This document shows positions 19,733 through 28,316 of a DNA stretch of 64,000 nucleotides, piece after piece. The stretch's first letter is position 1; every line of letters starts with the position of its first letter. The stretch is from positions 2,929,501-2,993,500 of the forward strand of contig NZ_CP049057.1 in assembly GCF_011044175.1 (NCBI RefSeq). The letters are read 5' to 3'. The notes beneath the pieces are model-generated. The model was not told the DNA's origin. It worked only from the letters and a program-made list of their open reading frames with translations, and searched no databases. The DNA is from Rasiella rasia (GTDB lineage: Bacteria > Bacteroidota > Bacteroidia > Flavobacteriales > Flavobacteriaceae). A program made the position numbers and the translations under genes.

Positions 19733-20094
19733 TGACCACTTTACTAACCGAACAAGAACTACATAATTTAGCTATGAATACCGTTGGCAAACAATTGGAG
19801 GCAGATGGTTTCGAATTTTTAGGAGTGAATTCAAAACTAAAACGCGACCCACAGTTTGTAGCGCTTAAAAACAAAAAACTCCATTTTGTTATCGTACGCG
19901 CTGTACACTACCCAAAAGATGCCAATGTGTATGATCCTGTTTTTATGCAGACCATAAAAGAGCATGCAGATAAATTTGAGGCCAAAACGTACTACGCTGG
20001 TGTGGGTTTAGGGCATGGTACAGATTATGCCAAGCCAGTTGTTAAGAATGAAGACTATACCATGGTCTATAATGGCTTACAGGAAATTACCTAA
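19732..20094 (+). CDS. Small conserved protein between DUF4846 and apbE
   Basis: 120 residues, no signal peptide, no membrane helix, no obvious catalytic motif. It contains VALKNKKLHFVIVRAVHYPKD and KTYYAGVGLGHGTDYAKP. I recall that automated annotation in flavobacteria often names such proteins an NADH-quinone reductase subunit F. There are no Fe-S, FAD or NAD motifs here, so I do not accept that name. It overlaps the preceding gene by one base and lies 2 bases before apbE, so a role connected to flavinylation or Nqr assembly is possible but unproven. The fold resembles restriction-endonuclease-like or ferredoxin-like small domains only vaguely. Confidence 0.75.
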   Translation: MTTLLTEQELHNLAMNTVGKQLEADGFEFLGVNSKLKRDPQFVALKNKKLHFVIVRAVHYPKDANVYDPVFMQTIKEHADKFEAKTYYAGVGLGHGTDYAKPVVKNEDYTMVYNGLQEIT

Positions 20095-20096
20095 CT

Positions 20097-21122
20097 ATGA
20101 AATATTCATTACTATTTATTCTCTTTATTTCATTTATTTCTTGTGAAGAAGATACGAAAAAAGCAAAAGTATTACAGGGAAACGCCTTCGGAACCAGCTA
20201 TACAATTCAATATTTTTCTGAAGTAAGCTTTAATGCCGAAAAAGGACTAGATTCTGTATTTGCCGCTGTAAATAAATCGGTGAGTACATATATACCCCAA
20301 AGCGATATTTCAAGGATAAATCAGGGTGATACAACCGTAGTAACCGATGCGATTTTTAAAGATGTATTTCGTCTTTCTGAAGAAGTATATACAAACTCTA
20401 ACGGGTATTTCGACCCAACAGTTGGTACACTGCGTAATGCATACGGATTTGGAGATGTTGCTCCAATTAAAGAAATAGATAGTGTTGTGCTAGACTCGCT
20501 TCGGAAATATGTTGGATTCAACAAAGTAAGATTGCTGGAAGATGGTACTATTAGAAAAGAATACCCGGAAATTTATTTCGACTTTAATGCGGTGGCGAAA
20601 GGATATGGAATTGATATGGTAGGACGGTATCTAGAAAATCAAGGAGTTACCAACTTTGTTATTGAATTAGGTGGTGAAGTATTAGCAAAAGGAAAAAATC
20701 TTTCGAAGAATAAATTATGGACGGCTGGAATTGAGTCTGTAGACTCTGAAGTAGACAGTCGTGAGTTTTTGGCTTCGGTTCGCCTAGAGAATGAAGCCAT
20801 GGCAGCTTCCGGCAATTACAGGAAGTTTCGCATTAATCCAACTACGGGTAAAAAATATGTGCATACTATTAATCCCCTAACCGGTTTTGCTATAGAAAAT
20901 GATGTAACCAGCGCCACAGTAATTGCACCTACATGCGCTATGGCAGATGCCTATGCTACCACATTTATGGCTATGGGGTTAGAAGGTTCTAAGCTGTTAC
21001 TAGCTGCTACAGATAATATAGAGGCGTACATAACATACACAACTTCTACTGCAGAAAATGGGGTGTTTAGTACTCAGGGATTTAAAAACCGTTTATTCGA
21101 AAATTTCAACGCTTCAGAGTAA
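20097..21122 (+). CDS. apbE: FAD:protein FMN transferase, lipoprotein
   Basis: 341 residues with a lipoprotein signal (MKYSLLFILFISFISC, Cys16 lipidated), so it is periplasm-facing. ApbE family motifs: FGTSYTIQY near the N-terminus, DFNAVAKGYGID, ELGGEVLAKGKN, HTINPLTG and APTCAMADAYATTFMAMG (the Mg2+/FAD site region). The enzyme transfers FMN from FAD to Thr in S/A-G-x-T motifs. The substrates encoded in this window are NqrB (Thr227) and NqrC (Thr223). It is third in a unit with the DUF4846-like and 120-residue proteins. Its 3' end overlaps the convergent T9SS type B gene by 17 bases. Confidence 0.95.
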   Translation: MKYSLLFILFISFISCEEDTKKAKVLQGNAFGTSYTIQYFSEVSFNAEKGLDSVFAAVNKSVSTYIPQSDISRINQGDTTVVTDAIFKDVFRLSEEVYTNSNGYFDPTVGTLRNAYGFGDVAPIKEIDSVVLDSLRKYVGFNKVRLLEDGTIRKEYPEIYFDFNAVAKGYGIDMVGRYLENQGVTNFVIELGGEVLAKGKNLSKNKLWTAGIESVDSEVDSREFLASVRLENEAMAASGNYRKFRINPTTGKKYVHTINPLTGFAIENDVTSATVIAPTCAMADAYATTFMAMGLEGSKLLLAATDNIEAYITYTTSTAENGVFSTQGFKNRLFENFNASE

Positions 21123-23196
21123 AATGTCCTTTTATTTCTCTGCTGTCTTCTAGCAGAATTCTAAACCAGTAATCGCTAGAAGGAAGCTCTTTGCCTTGGT
21201 ACCTGCCGTCCCATCCTTCAGAATTAGGAGAAAGTTGCTTTAACAACTTGCCATACCTGTCGAAAATATAAATCTTAGCCTTTGGATATGCTGAAATACC
21301 AGCAATTTGCCAGCGATCATGGTATCCATCTTGGTTAGGAGTAAGTACACGTGGATAATCTAGAAGTAAAATTTCTGTAGTTACCGTTCCGCAGCCGTTC
21401 TTGTCGCGCACGTAAATAATATGCTCTCCAAATGAAGGGTTTTCAAACACATTACTATCCTGAAAAATAATTGGTTCATCTATTGCAAATTCATAATCAC
21501 CAGGACCTTCAACCAATACGGTAATAGAGTTATTCGGAAAGTTAAAATCAACAACAGTTACACCAATAATGGTTGCGACATCAGACGGTAAGACTTCAGT
21601 AGAAACACTATGAGTACATCCAAACTCGTTGGTTACTGTTACTGTATATGTGCCTGGCTCTGAAATTAAAATCGCGTTTAGATTTGCACCTTCTTCACCT
21701 GTACTCCAACTGTAATAATTGAAGCCTGATTGTACTGAAATTTGAACAGGTTCTGTAGTGTTTAGACAATAATAATATGGTTCGTCGTTAAATACAGCGA
21801 GAGGTTTCGGTCGTACCACAATTGCAAATTCAGTAAAATCTATACATCCTGTAGACACTTCTACCAAAGATGCGTAGATGGTTTGCGGATTTGAAGTATT
21901 GCTATAATTTCCTGTTATTCTGTTAATATCTTGTTCACGGTCGCTAGCCGAAACATAATACCTTACTTGAAATTGAGCGGCTGGTAGTGCTCCGCGTATT
22001 TCGTTATCCTTCTCAGTTAAATCAAATTGAGCAACACCATCAAAATCATCGTCACAGATTAAAAAATCTGTTGGCATAGTTGCTTCTTTAATTACGTTAA
22101 GTTGCAGATTAAATGAGGCAATGCTAAAGCAGTTTGTAAGTATAGGGTCTGTTACTCTAATGAAAATTTCTTGCGACACTTCAGTAATTGAAATTACCGG
22201 ACCTACACTATTAATATTCTGAACTGCATCGGCATTTGAAAGATGATAGGTGAAAATAAAATCTTCAGGGTTACTAATTACTTGAGGTTTTACAATATCT
22301 AGATTGTAGTCTTCGGAAATAGAATAACTACAGAGCATTACGTCATTTGGATTGGTAAGTACTGGATTTCCAGTTTCAATAGTAAAATCTGTAATATCAC
22401 TACAACCATTCGTACTTTCTAAGCGCGCATAGATAGTTTGTGGGTTAGCAATATTGGTATAAGGAGAAGTAAGCGGGTTAATACCAATATTGGCATCATT
22501 TAAAGTGAGGTGAAACGTTGTTGAAGTATTTGTTTGGCTACCCGTAATTGTAGGTATCAGGGCGTCTAAATCAAATTCAGTAAAACCATCGGGGTTCCCA
22601 TCTGCATCACAACCACTTAAGTTGCCTACCGGATTGGCAGTTACTCCATCGGGCAATCCAGCCGAGCCAGTGTAATTAAGAACAAAACCGCCAGCGCCTA
22701 CAGCCCTATCAATTAGGAGGTAGTACGTATCACCAGCTTGGGCTTCAATAAATTTTAAATAGCCATTGCCATCAGGGCCAGGTCCTTCAGTTACGTCAGT
22801 TTCTGTAAGGTTTAAACCTGTTTCTGCAGGTACACCGGCCTCTTGTGGATTTGTGCTAGAACATCTAATAGCGGTACCTAAAGTGGTGCATGTTACTGCA
22901 GGGCCATAGATGGCAAAGTCGAAATCTGCCTCTCCGTCATTCGAGATTATATCAAAAGTGAAATCCCCATTCGAAACAATATTAAATTCTAACCAAATCG
23001 TATTACTGTCAAAAGTATAGCAGCTTGGCTGGGTGTTACCAGGTAACGAAAACTCGTTGAAACCCACACCAGATGGATCTAGTCCTAAATTAGTCGTTCC
23101 GCAAACCACAAGTGCAAATTCACAATCGTTGGGATTTTGCGCACTTAGAAAGGTTGTGGTTGTAATTATAAGTAAAAGGGCTAGAATTAACTTCAT
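21106..23196 (-). CDS. Secreted protein with T9SS type B (gliding-motility-associated) sorting domain
   Basis: 696 residues: signal peptide MKLILALLLIITTTTFLSAQ, then a domain typical of flavobacterial surface proteins (SYTFDSNTIWLEFN, DFDFAIYGP, YYLLIDRAVGAGGFVLNY). Several repeated segments of about 90-100 residues follow (NPQTIYARLE.., NPQTIYASLV.., each with DFTEF/ITDF), then an Ig-like SWSTGEEG...GTYTVTVTNEFGC unit. The C-terminal ~80 residues are the type B sorting domain (LTPNQDGYHDRW, KIYIFDRYGKLL, WDGRYQG). It is predicted to be exported by T9SS and displayed on the surface, perhaps as an adhesin. Starts 6 bases after the upstream methyltransferase stop, so it is probably in its operon. 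Confidence 0.92.
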   Translation of the reverse strand: MKLILALLLIITTTTFLSAQNPNDCEFALVVCGTTNLGLDPSGVGFNEFSLPGNTQPSCYTFDSNTIWLEFNIVSNGDFTFDIISNDGEADFDFAIYGPAVTCTTLGTAIRCSSTNPQEAGVPAETGLNLTETDVTEGPGPDGNGYLKFIEAQAGDTYYLLIDRAVGAGGFVLNYTGSAGLPDGVTANPVGNLSGCDADGNPDGFTEFDLDALIPTITGSQTNTSTTFHLTLNDANIGINPLTSPYTNIANPQTIYARLESTNGCSDITDFTIETGNPVLTNPNDVMLCSYSISEDYNLDIVKPQVISNPEDFIFTYHLSNADAVQNINSVGPVISITEVSQEIFIRVTDPILTNCFSIASFNLQLNVIKEATMPTDFLICDDDFDGVAQFDLTEKDNEIRGALPAAQFQVRYYVSASDREQDINRITGNYSNTSNPQTIYASLVEVSTGCIDFTEFAIVVRPKPLAVFNDEPYYYCLNTTEPVQISVQSGFNYYSWSTGEEGANLNAILISEPGTYTVTVTNEFGCTHSVSTEVLPSDVATIIGVTVVDFNFPNNSITVLVEGPGDYEFAIDEPIIFQDSNVFENPSFGEHIIYVRDKNGCGTVTTEILLLDYPRVLTPNQDGYHDRWQIAGISAYPKAKIYIFDRYGKLLKQLSPNSEGWDGRYQGKELPSSDYWFRILLEDSREIKGHFTLKR

Positions 23197-23202
23197 TGCA
23201 TT

Positions 23203-23967
23203 TTATTTGAAAACTATTGGTAGTAATTCGTTTTTTGGCAATCTATATTGCTCGATTTCTTGGTCTGAAAGTTGAGCGGTGTAATCTACGGCTTTAACAT
23301 TAAAACCAACTGATTCTAGTTTTTTAAAGTAATCCATTCCGTAAACACGCACATGGTCATACTGTCCGAAGATCGCGGCACGCTCTTTTCGGTCTGTGAT
23401 TGTGTCGTCTTCAAATGTTACTGTGCGGTTTTTATCATATGGCACCTGTAAAACAGCCATACCTTTGGGTGCTAAAACACGATATAACTCCTGCATGGCT
23501 TTAGTATCGTTCGGGATGTGCTCTAAAACATGATTACAAATAATTACGTCGTAGCTATTGTCTGCGAATGGGAGATTGCAGATGTCTGCTTTTACATCGG
23601 CAATAGGTGAATTCAGGTCTGTGGTGGTATAGGTTATATTCTTTAATTTTTTGAATCGCTTTAAAAAGGCTTGTTCTGGCGCAAAATGCAAAACGCGTAA
23701 CTTTTCAGTAAAAAAAGTAGTTTCTCGAGTAAGGTACAGCCAAAACAGTCGGTGTCGCTCTAAAGACAATGTGCCAGGGGCCAAAACGTTTTCACGTACG
23801 TTTTCATACCCATAGGGTAAAAACTTTCGATACGATGTGCCGTCTATAGGATCTGTGTATCTATTTCCGCGCAAAAAAAAAGCAATCACAGGGCGAGCTA
23901 CATAACTTAACCTAATGAGTAGTGGTCTTGGAATTAAATTTAAAAAGAATTTGAAAAGCTTGTTCAA
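23203..23967 (-). CDS. Class I SAM-dependent methyltransferase
   Basis: 254 residues. SAM-binding region RVLHFAPEQAF (motif I position), acidic ends DLNSPIADVKADICNLPF and ICNHVLEHIPNDTKAMQELYRVLAPKG (motifs post-I to III) mark a Methyltransf_11-type enzyme. The N-terminus has a hydrophobic basic stretch (RPLLIRLSYVARPVIAFFL) that could associate with the membrane. The substrate is not evident. It sits in a minus-strand run HAD protein, map, this gene, T9SS type B protein, with short gaps (27 and 6 bases), so co-transcription is likely. Confidence 0.85.
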   Translation of the reverse strand: MNKLFKFFLNLIPRPLLIRLSYVARPVIAFFLRGNRYTDPIDGTSYRKFLPYGYENVRENVLAPGTLSLERHRLFWLYLTRETTFFTEKLRVLHFAPEQAFLKRFKKLKNITYTTTDLNSPIADVKADICNLPFADNSYDVIICNHVLEHIPNDTKAMQELYRVLAPKGMAVLQVPYDKNRTVTFEDDTITDRKERAAIFGQYDHVRVYGMDYFKKLESVGFNVKAVDYTAQLSDQEIEQYRLPKNELLPIVFK

Positions 23968-23994
23968 AAGTAGATTGTCTAATTGATGACCATT

Positions 23995-24798
23995 TTAAAA
24001 TCGAAATTCATCTTCTTCGGTACTTTCAATTCCAAAGGCTTCGTATACATAATCGAAAGTAGAAAGCAACTTTGGTTTTCCATCAACTAACGCTACATCA
24101 TGCTCAAAGTGTGCACTTGGCTTTCCGTCGCGTGTTACAATGGTCCAGCCATCTTTTAACTGACTTACACGATGTGTGCCCAAATTAATCATAGGTTCAA
24201 TAGCTATGGTCATTCCTTCCACAAATTTCTTGCCTCGCCCACGTCTTCCATAATTTGGTATTTCTGGGTCTTCGTGTAATTTAGTACCCAACCCATGACC
24301 AACAAGTTCTCTAACAACGCCATAGCCATGAGATTCGCAATACTGTTGTATAGCATGCCCTATATCACCAACACGATTTCCATTTTTAAACTCACGAATT
24401 CCTAGGTATAAAGAATTCTTAGTGACGTCTAATAATTTTTTAGTTTCGGCAGCCACTTCGCCTACCTGAAACGTATACGCATGATCACCATAAAAACCAT
24501 GTTTTATAGCGCCGCAGTCTATAGCTACAATATCTCCTTCTTTAAGAGGTACATCTGTAGGTAAGCCATGTACTACAGCCTCATTGACACTAGTTAGCAA
24601 TGTGGAAGGGCAATCATACAGGCCTAAAAACCCTGGAACTGCATCTTGCTCTCTAATAAATGCTTCTGCCATGTCATTTAGTGTATTCGTAGTCACTCCA
24701 GGTTTTACTTCCTTTGCAAGCATTCCTAGCGTTTTAGATACCACTAGGGCTGCTTCACGCATTAGGGCAATTTCTTCGGCTGTTTTTGGTATAATCAT
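23995..24798 (-). CDS. map: Methionine aminopeptidase, type I
   Basis: 267 residues, standard for type Ia MetAP. It removes the N-terminal Met from nascent proteins. The five metal ligands are visible in order: two Asp in AIDCGAIKHGFYGDHAYTF, His in GHGLGTKLHEDPEIPN, Glu in TIAIEPMI and Glu in SAHFEHDVALVDG. The start MIIPKTAEEIALMREA is typical. Position 9 bases after the HAD gene stop points to one transcript with it. Confidence 0.97.
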   Translation of the reverse strand: MIIPKTAEEIALMREAALVVSKTLGMLAKEVKPGVTTNTLNDMAEAFIREQDAVPGFLGLYDCPSTLLTSVNEAVVHGLPTDVPLKEGDIVAIDCGAIKHGFYGDHAYTFQVGEVAAETKKLLDVTKNSLYLGIREFKNGNRVGDIGHAIQQYCESHGYGVVRELVGHGLGTKLHEDPEIPNYGRRGRGKKFVEGMTIAIEPMINLGTHRVSQLKDGWTIVTRDGKPSAHFEHDVALVDGKPKLLSTFDYVYEAFGIESTEEDEFRF

Positions 24799-24807
24799 AG
24801 GTATTCT

Positions 24808-25203
24808 TTAGAGGCCAAACCAGCCTTTTTTCTTTTTAGGCGCAACTGGTGCTTGTCCGCCAATTAAGGTTTGGTAAATTTCTCCCCAACCAACAAGTCC
24901 GCCAATATTTCTATCGTCAATAAAGATATCGGCATTTATTTTTCTACTGTATTTAGTATCAAATTCTTCTTCTGGAAAGCTCTTATTTACAGCATAAAAC
25001 GTAATTCCATTTTCTTTGCAAAAAGCAACCGCCGCATCGAGCGCCCTACCATGACGGTAAGTCCATAAAATAAGTCTGTGACCTTCTTCTTGTAATTTCT
25101 TAAGTGTATCAAAGGCAAATAACTGAGCCTTGCCAATTTCTGGGTAGGCATCTTCTACGATAGTGCCATCAAAATCTACCGCAATGTTGAAGGTTTCTTT
25201 CAT
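24808..25203 (-). CDS. HAD-like (BT0820-type) hydrolase
   Basis: I place the start at the ATG at 25203 (MKETFNIAVDFDGTIVEDAYP); a TTG at 25224 would add seven residues (MPSKSVR) of no evident value. The resulting 131-residue protein has HAD motif I DFDGTI, with the nucleophile Asp in VDFDGT, motif II-like LWTYRHG and an acidic motif ADIFIDDRNIGG. No cap domain is seen. This is a short HAD of the type known from Bacteroides BT0820; a sugar or nucleotide phosphate substrate is possible. A TATTTTTG promoter box lies 18 bases upstream. First gene of the map transcription unit. Confidence 0.85.
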   Translation of the reverse strand: MKETFNIAVDFDGTIVEDAYPEIGKAQLFAFDTLKKLQEEGHRLILWTYRHGRALDAAVAFCKENGITFYAVNKSFPEEEFDTKYSRKINADIFIDDRNIGGLVGWGEIYQTLIGGQAPVAPKKKKGWFGL

Positions 25204-25221
25204 TCGTACTGATTTGGACGG

Positions 25222-25229
25222 CAAAAATA
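25222..25229 (-). promoter_or_regulatory. Predicted -7 promoter box for the HAD/map unit
   Basis: On the minus strand TATTTTTG matches TAnnTTTG and lies 18 bases before the ATG at 25203. I could not identify a convincing upstream TTG element at the expected distance, so this is a half-site prediction. Confidence 0.4.
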
Positions 25230-25244
25230 CAAAGAAATCTGCTT

Positions 25245-25835
25245 TTATTCGGTATAGGCGGGGGTGTAGTCTTCTCGGCTTAAAATGCGTACCATATCTT
25301 TTTCTAGAGTTTGGTGTGCATACTCCACAATACGGTTCAGCGTGTCGCCATTTTTTATAAAAATTATTGTAGGAACATACGCTATGCTATGCCCTTTCTC
25401 TAAACCATTTGGCGTGTCTTTGTCATGAGAAACCGCAACAACCTCCAAACGCTCGTAATTAAAATCTGTGGTATCTAGTATTTTATATAATGCAGGTATT
25501 TCTCGCTGACTGTCTTCACACCAAGTTCCCATAAAAACCTTTATATCTATGCCTGCCAATAATGGCTTAAGTGCTTCAATGGCAACGGTATCTAAGACAT
25601 GTTCTTTTTGGGAGGCTGTAAACCATTCATCATACGGTGCAACAGATAAACCATCTCGGTTTACAGGACCCAACAACATCATTCCTCCATCTATAGTATC
25701 TTCTACTTCATTATTTATTGCTTTTGAAAGCGTTACTTGTTTTTTTTCTTCGGAAATCTCCGAAGACATCTCATTCGCTTCATTTTTACACGATAAAAGG
25801 CTAATAGTTACGGCTACTGCTAAGAGATATTTCAT
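25245..25835 (-). CDS. Thioredoxin-like lipoprotein
   Basis: 196 residues with a lipoprotein signal (MKYLLAVAVTISLLSC, Cys16). The C-terminal part from about residue 90 is a thioredoxin-fold domain: KVFMGTWCEDSQREIPAL at the active-site position and YVPTIIFIKNGDTLNRIVE with the cis-Pro. The active site reads W-C-E-D-S, so the second Cys of the CxxC is replaced by Ser. A dithiol redox mechanism is therefore unlikely; a monothiol or structural role is more likely. It begins 3 bases after the gpmI stop and is presumably co-transcribed with it. Confidence 0.87.
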   Translation of the reverse strand: MKYLLAVAVTISLLSCKNEANEMSSEISEEKKQVTLSKAINNEVEDTIDGGMMLLGPVNRDGLSVAPYDEWFTASQKEHVLDTVAIEALKPLLAGIDIKVFMGTWCEDSQREIPALYKILDTTDFNYERLEVVAVSHDKDTPNGLEKGHSIAYVPTIIFIKNGDTLNRIVEYAHQTLEKDMVRILSREDYTPAYTE

Positions 25836-25838
25836 AGG

Positions 25839-27356
25839 TTAAGAGATTAAAGAGTGTTGAGTCATGGCTTTGGGTTGTTTAATACCCATTAGATGTAAAA
25901 TGGTTGGTGCAATATCACCTAACACACCATTATTTAAGGTTAAAACGTCTTTGTCTACTAAAATAAAAGGCACCGGATTTGTGGTATGTGCTGTATTGGG
26001 AGAGCCATCTTCGTTACGCATGGTTTCACTATTACCATGGTCTGCAATTACAAGTACCGCGTAATTTTCTTCTTGGGCAACAGTTACAATATCTTTGGTA
26101 CAGTGATCTACCGTTTCACAGGCTTTAATTGCTGCGGAAAGTACCCCTGTATGGCCCACCATGTCTGGATTTGCAAAATTTAAACAAATAAAATCGGCCG
26201 ATTGTGCCTTTAATTCCGGTATTATTTTATCTCGAATATCATAGGCACTCATTTCGGGCTGTAGGTCGTATGTAGCCACTTTCGGCGACGGACACAAAAT
26301 TCGTTTTTCTCCCTCAAACGGAACTTCCCGACCTCCATTAAAAAAGAAGGTAACATGCGGGTATTTTTCAGTTTCAGCAATTCTAATCTGCTTTTTACCA
26401 TGTTTTGCAAGGATTTCACCCAAGGTGTCTTTTACATCGTCTTTGTTAAAAACCGTTTTGATATTTTTAAAGCTATGGTCGTAGTTAGTAAGCGTTACAA
26501 AATGAAGCCTTAGTTTGTGCATAGCATATTCTTCGTAATTGTCTTGCGACAATACTTCGGTGAGTTGGCGCCCGCGATCTGTTCTGAAATTAAAGAAGAT
26601 GACCACATCGTCATCAGCTATGGTTGCGATAGGTTTATTGTTTTTGGTGCAGATAATGGGTTCAATGAATTCGTCTGTTACACCGTTGTCGTAACTTTGC
26701 TGAATGTTATCTAGAACGTTTTCTGAAGAAGTCCCTTTTCCGTAGACAACCAAATCGTAGGCCTTTTTAGTACGTTCCCAACGTTTGTCTCGATCCATCG
26801 CAAAATAGCGACCAATTACAGAGGCTATTTTTCCAGTAGTTGTAGACAGGTGTTGTTCTAGTTCGGCAATATCGTGAATAGCCGATTTTGGATCAACATC
26901 TCTTCCGTCTGTAAATGCATGCACAAATACATTGTCAAGTTTTGCTTCATGAGCTGCAGTTAGCAACCCTTTTAGGTGATCGAGGTGAGCGTGTACACCA
27001 CCTTTACTTACCAAGCCCAAAAAATGAACTTTTTTACCATTTTCTTTCGCATAGCGGAAAGCATCTTGCAGTACAACTTCATCTTTTAAAGTGTCGTTCT
27101 GTAGGGCAAGATTAATTTTTGCCAAGTCTTGGTAAACAATGCGGCCAGCACCTAAATTTATATGCCCAACTTCACTATTTCCCATCTGGCCTTCTGGCAG
27201 TCCAACATGCATCCCGTGGGTAAGTAATTGCGCATGCGGATAGGTTTTAGAAAGTGAATCTATAAAAGGAGTATGGGCTTGTGCAACGGCAGAAACTTCA
27301 GGATTTTGTGTAATTCCCCAGCCGTCTAAAATAAGGAGTAGTACTTTCTTGTTCAT
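25839..27356 (-). CDS. gpmI: 2,3-bisphosphoglycerate-independent phosphoglycerate mutase
   Basis: 505 residues, standard iPGM length. It interconverts 3- and 2-phosphoglycerate in glycolysis using two Mn2+. LLILDGWG at the N-terminus, GNSEVGHINLGAGRIVYQD with the phosphoserine nucleophile (GNSEVGH), HAFTDGRDVDPKS, FFNFRTDRGRQLTE, CLNFANPDMVGHTG and VIADHGNSETM give the full set of metal and catalytic motifs. A TATCTTTG box ends 4 bases before the ATG. The thioredoxin-like lipoprotein follows 3 bases after the stop. Confidence 0.98.
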   Translation of the reverse strand: MNKKVLLLILDGWGITQNPEVSAVAQAHTPFIDSLSKTYPHAQLLTHGMHVGLPEGQMGNSEVGHINLGAGRIVYQDLAKINLALQNDTLKDEVVLQDAFRYAKENGKKVHFLGLVSKGGVHAHLDHLKGLLTAAHEAKLDNVFVHAFTDGRDVDPKSAIHDIAELEQHLSTTTGKIASVIGRYFAMDRDKRWERTKKAYDLVVYGKGTSSENVLDNIQQSYDNGVTDEFIEPIICTKNNKPIATIADDDVVIFFNFRTDRGRQLTEVLSQDNYEEYAMHKLRLHFVTLTNYDHSFKNIKTVFNKDDVKDTLGEILAKHGKKQIRIAETEKYPHVTFFFNGGREVPFEGEKRILCPSPKVATYDLQPEMSAYDIRDKIIPELKAQSADFICLNFANPDMVGHTGVLSAAIKACETVDHCTKDIVTVAQEENYAVLVIADHGNSETMRNEDGSPNTAHTTNPVPFILVDKDVLTLNNGVLGDIAPTILHLMGIKQPKAMTQHSLIS

Positions 27357-27360
27357 TAAA

Positions 27361-27368
27361 CAAAGATA
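27361..27368 (-). promoter_or_regulatory. Predicted -7 promoter box for gpmI, placed for a leaderless start
   Basis: TATCTTTG on the minus strand, separated from the gpmI ATG by only TTTA. If the box sits at its usual place, transcription would begin at or next to the A of the ATG. Confidence 0.45.
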
Positions 27369-27443
27369 TGGAAATGAGTCTGAGAGTACTAATTTTAAGC
27401 CCGTGCTTGTAGCAGTTTTAAAGAATTATTCGACAACTACTAA

Positions 27444-28214
27444 TTATTGTACGACACCACCGTATTTCCGTATACTTTCTCTAATCTGGTCCATTCTATT
27501 GTCTGGATCTGGGTGTGTGCTCTGAAATTCTGGAACTCGGCTCGGTCCTGCAGCTGCTTTTAAGATTTGCATTACGCCAATCATTTCGTTGGGGTTATAA
27601 CCAGACTTTATCATAAACCGAACGCCTAAGTCGTCACTTTCTAGCTCGTCATCTCGGCCGTTATTAAGCAAAGTACTCATACCAAATTGAGATACCGCAC
27701 CACCTCCACCAAAGCCTACTTCGGCCCCTTGTGCTACCGTTTGCCAAACTTGAGTACTTGCAACGCGCTCGCTACTATGGCGGCCAATAACATGACCAAT
27801 TTCATGTCCTAAAACACCTGCCAGCTGATCCTCGTTCTGGAGTTTAGAATACAGCGCGTAGGTAATAAATATTTGTCCGCCAGGCAAAGCAAAGGCGTTG
27901 ATAGTTTCCGGGTCTGCCAGTAAATGAAAATCGTATTTATACGGTGTTTGGTCTGCTACGGTGCTTTCTACCAGTTTTTGCCCAACCATATCTACATAAT
28001 TTTGTAGGCGCTGGTCTGGATACATGCCACCGTATTCCTGTATCATTTGAGGTGCATTGGCAAGCCCTATTGCAATTTCTTCATCAGGATCCATGGCTAT
28101 AGCTTGTGTGGTTCCTGTGTACGGATTTTCTTCCATAGAAGAACAGTATCGTACCAGTCCGAAACCAGCGATAAGTACTCCAATTAGTATTCGTATTTTC
28201 CAACTGCCTCTCAT
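27444..28214 (-). CDS. M48 family metallopeptidase
   Basis: 256 residues. The N-terminal hydrophobic stretch (IRILIGVLIAGFGLVRYC) acts as a signal anchor; the Cys at 24 could be a lipid site although the lipobox is poor. The catalytic zinc site is complete: His137-Glu138-x2-His141 in LGHEIGHVIGRH and the third ligand Glu in DELESDDLG. INAFALPGGQIFITYALY is the typical strand region of BepA/YfgC- and Oma1-like M48 peptidases. Likely a periplasmic or membrane-associated quality-control protease. Not clearly in an operon: 87 bases separate it from gpmI. Confidence 0.93.
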   Translation of the reverse strand: MRGSWKIRILIGVLIAGFGLVRYCSSMEENPYTGTTQAIAMDPDEEIAIGLANAPQMIQEYGGMYPDQRLQNYVDMVGQKLVESTVADQTPYKYDFHLLADPETINAFALPGGQIFITYALYSKLQNEDQLAGVLGHEIGHVIGRHSSERVASTQVWQTVAQGAEVGFGGGGAVSQFGMSTLLNNGRDDELESDDLGVRFMIKSGYNPNEMIGVMQILKAAAGPSRVPEFQSTHPDPDNRMDQIRESIRKYGGVVQ

Positions 28215-28316
28215 AAAAACGTTTGTTTTAATCCCACGTAGGTAGGAAAGTTTACTATAGATGCTCTTGCATTCCTCTAATTTACAAAATGTTTAGATTA
28301 ATAATAGAACTTATCG

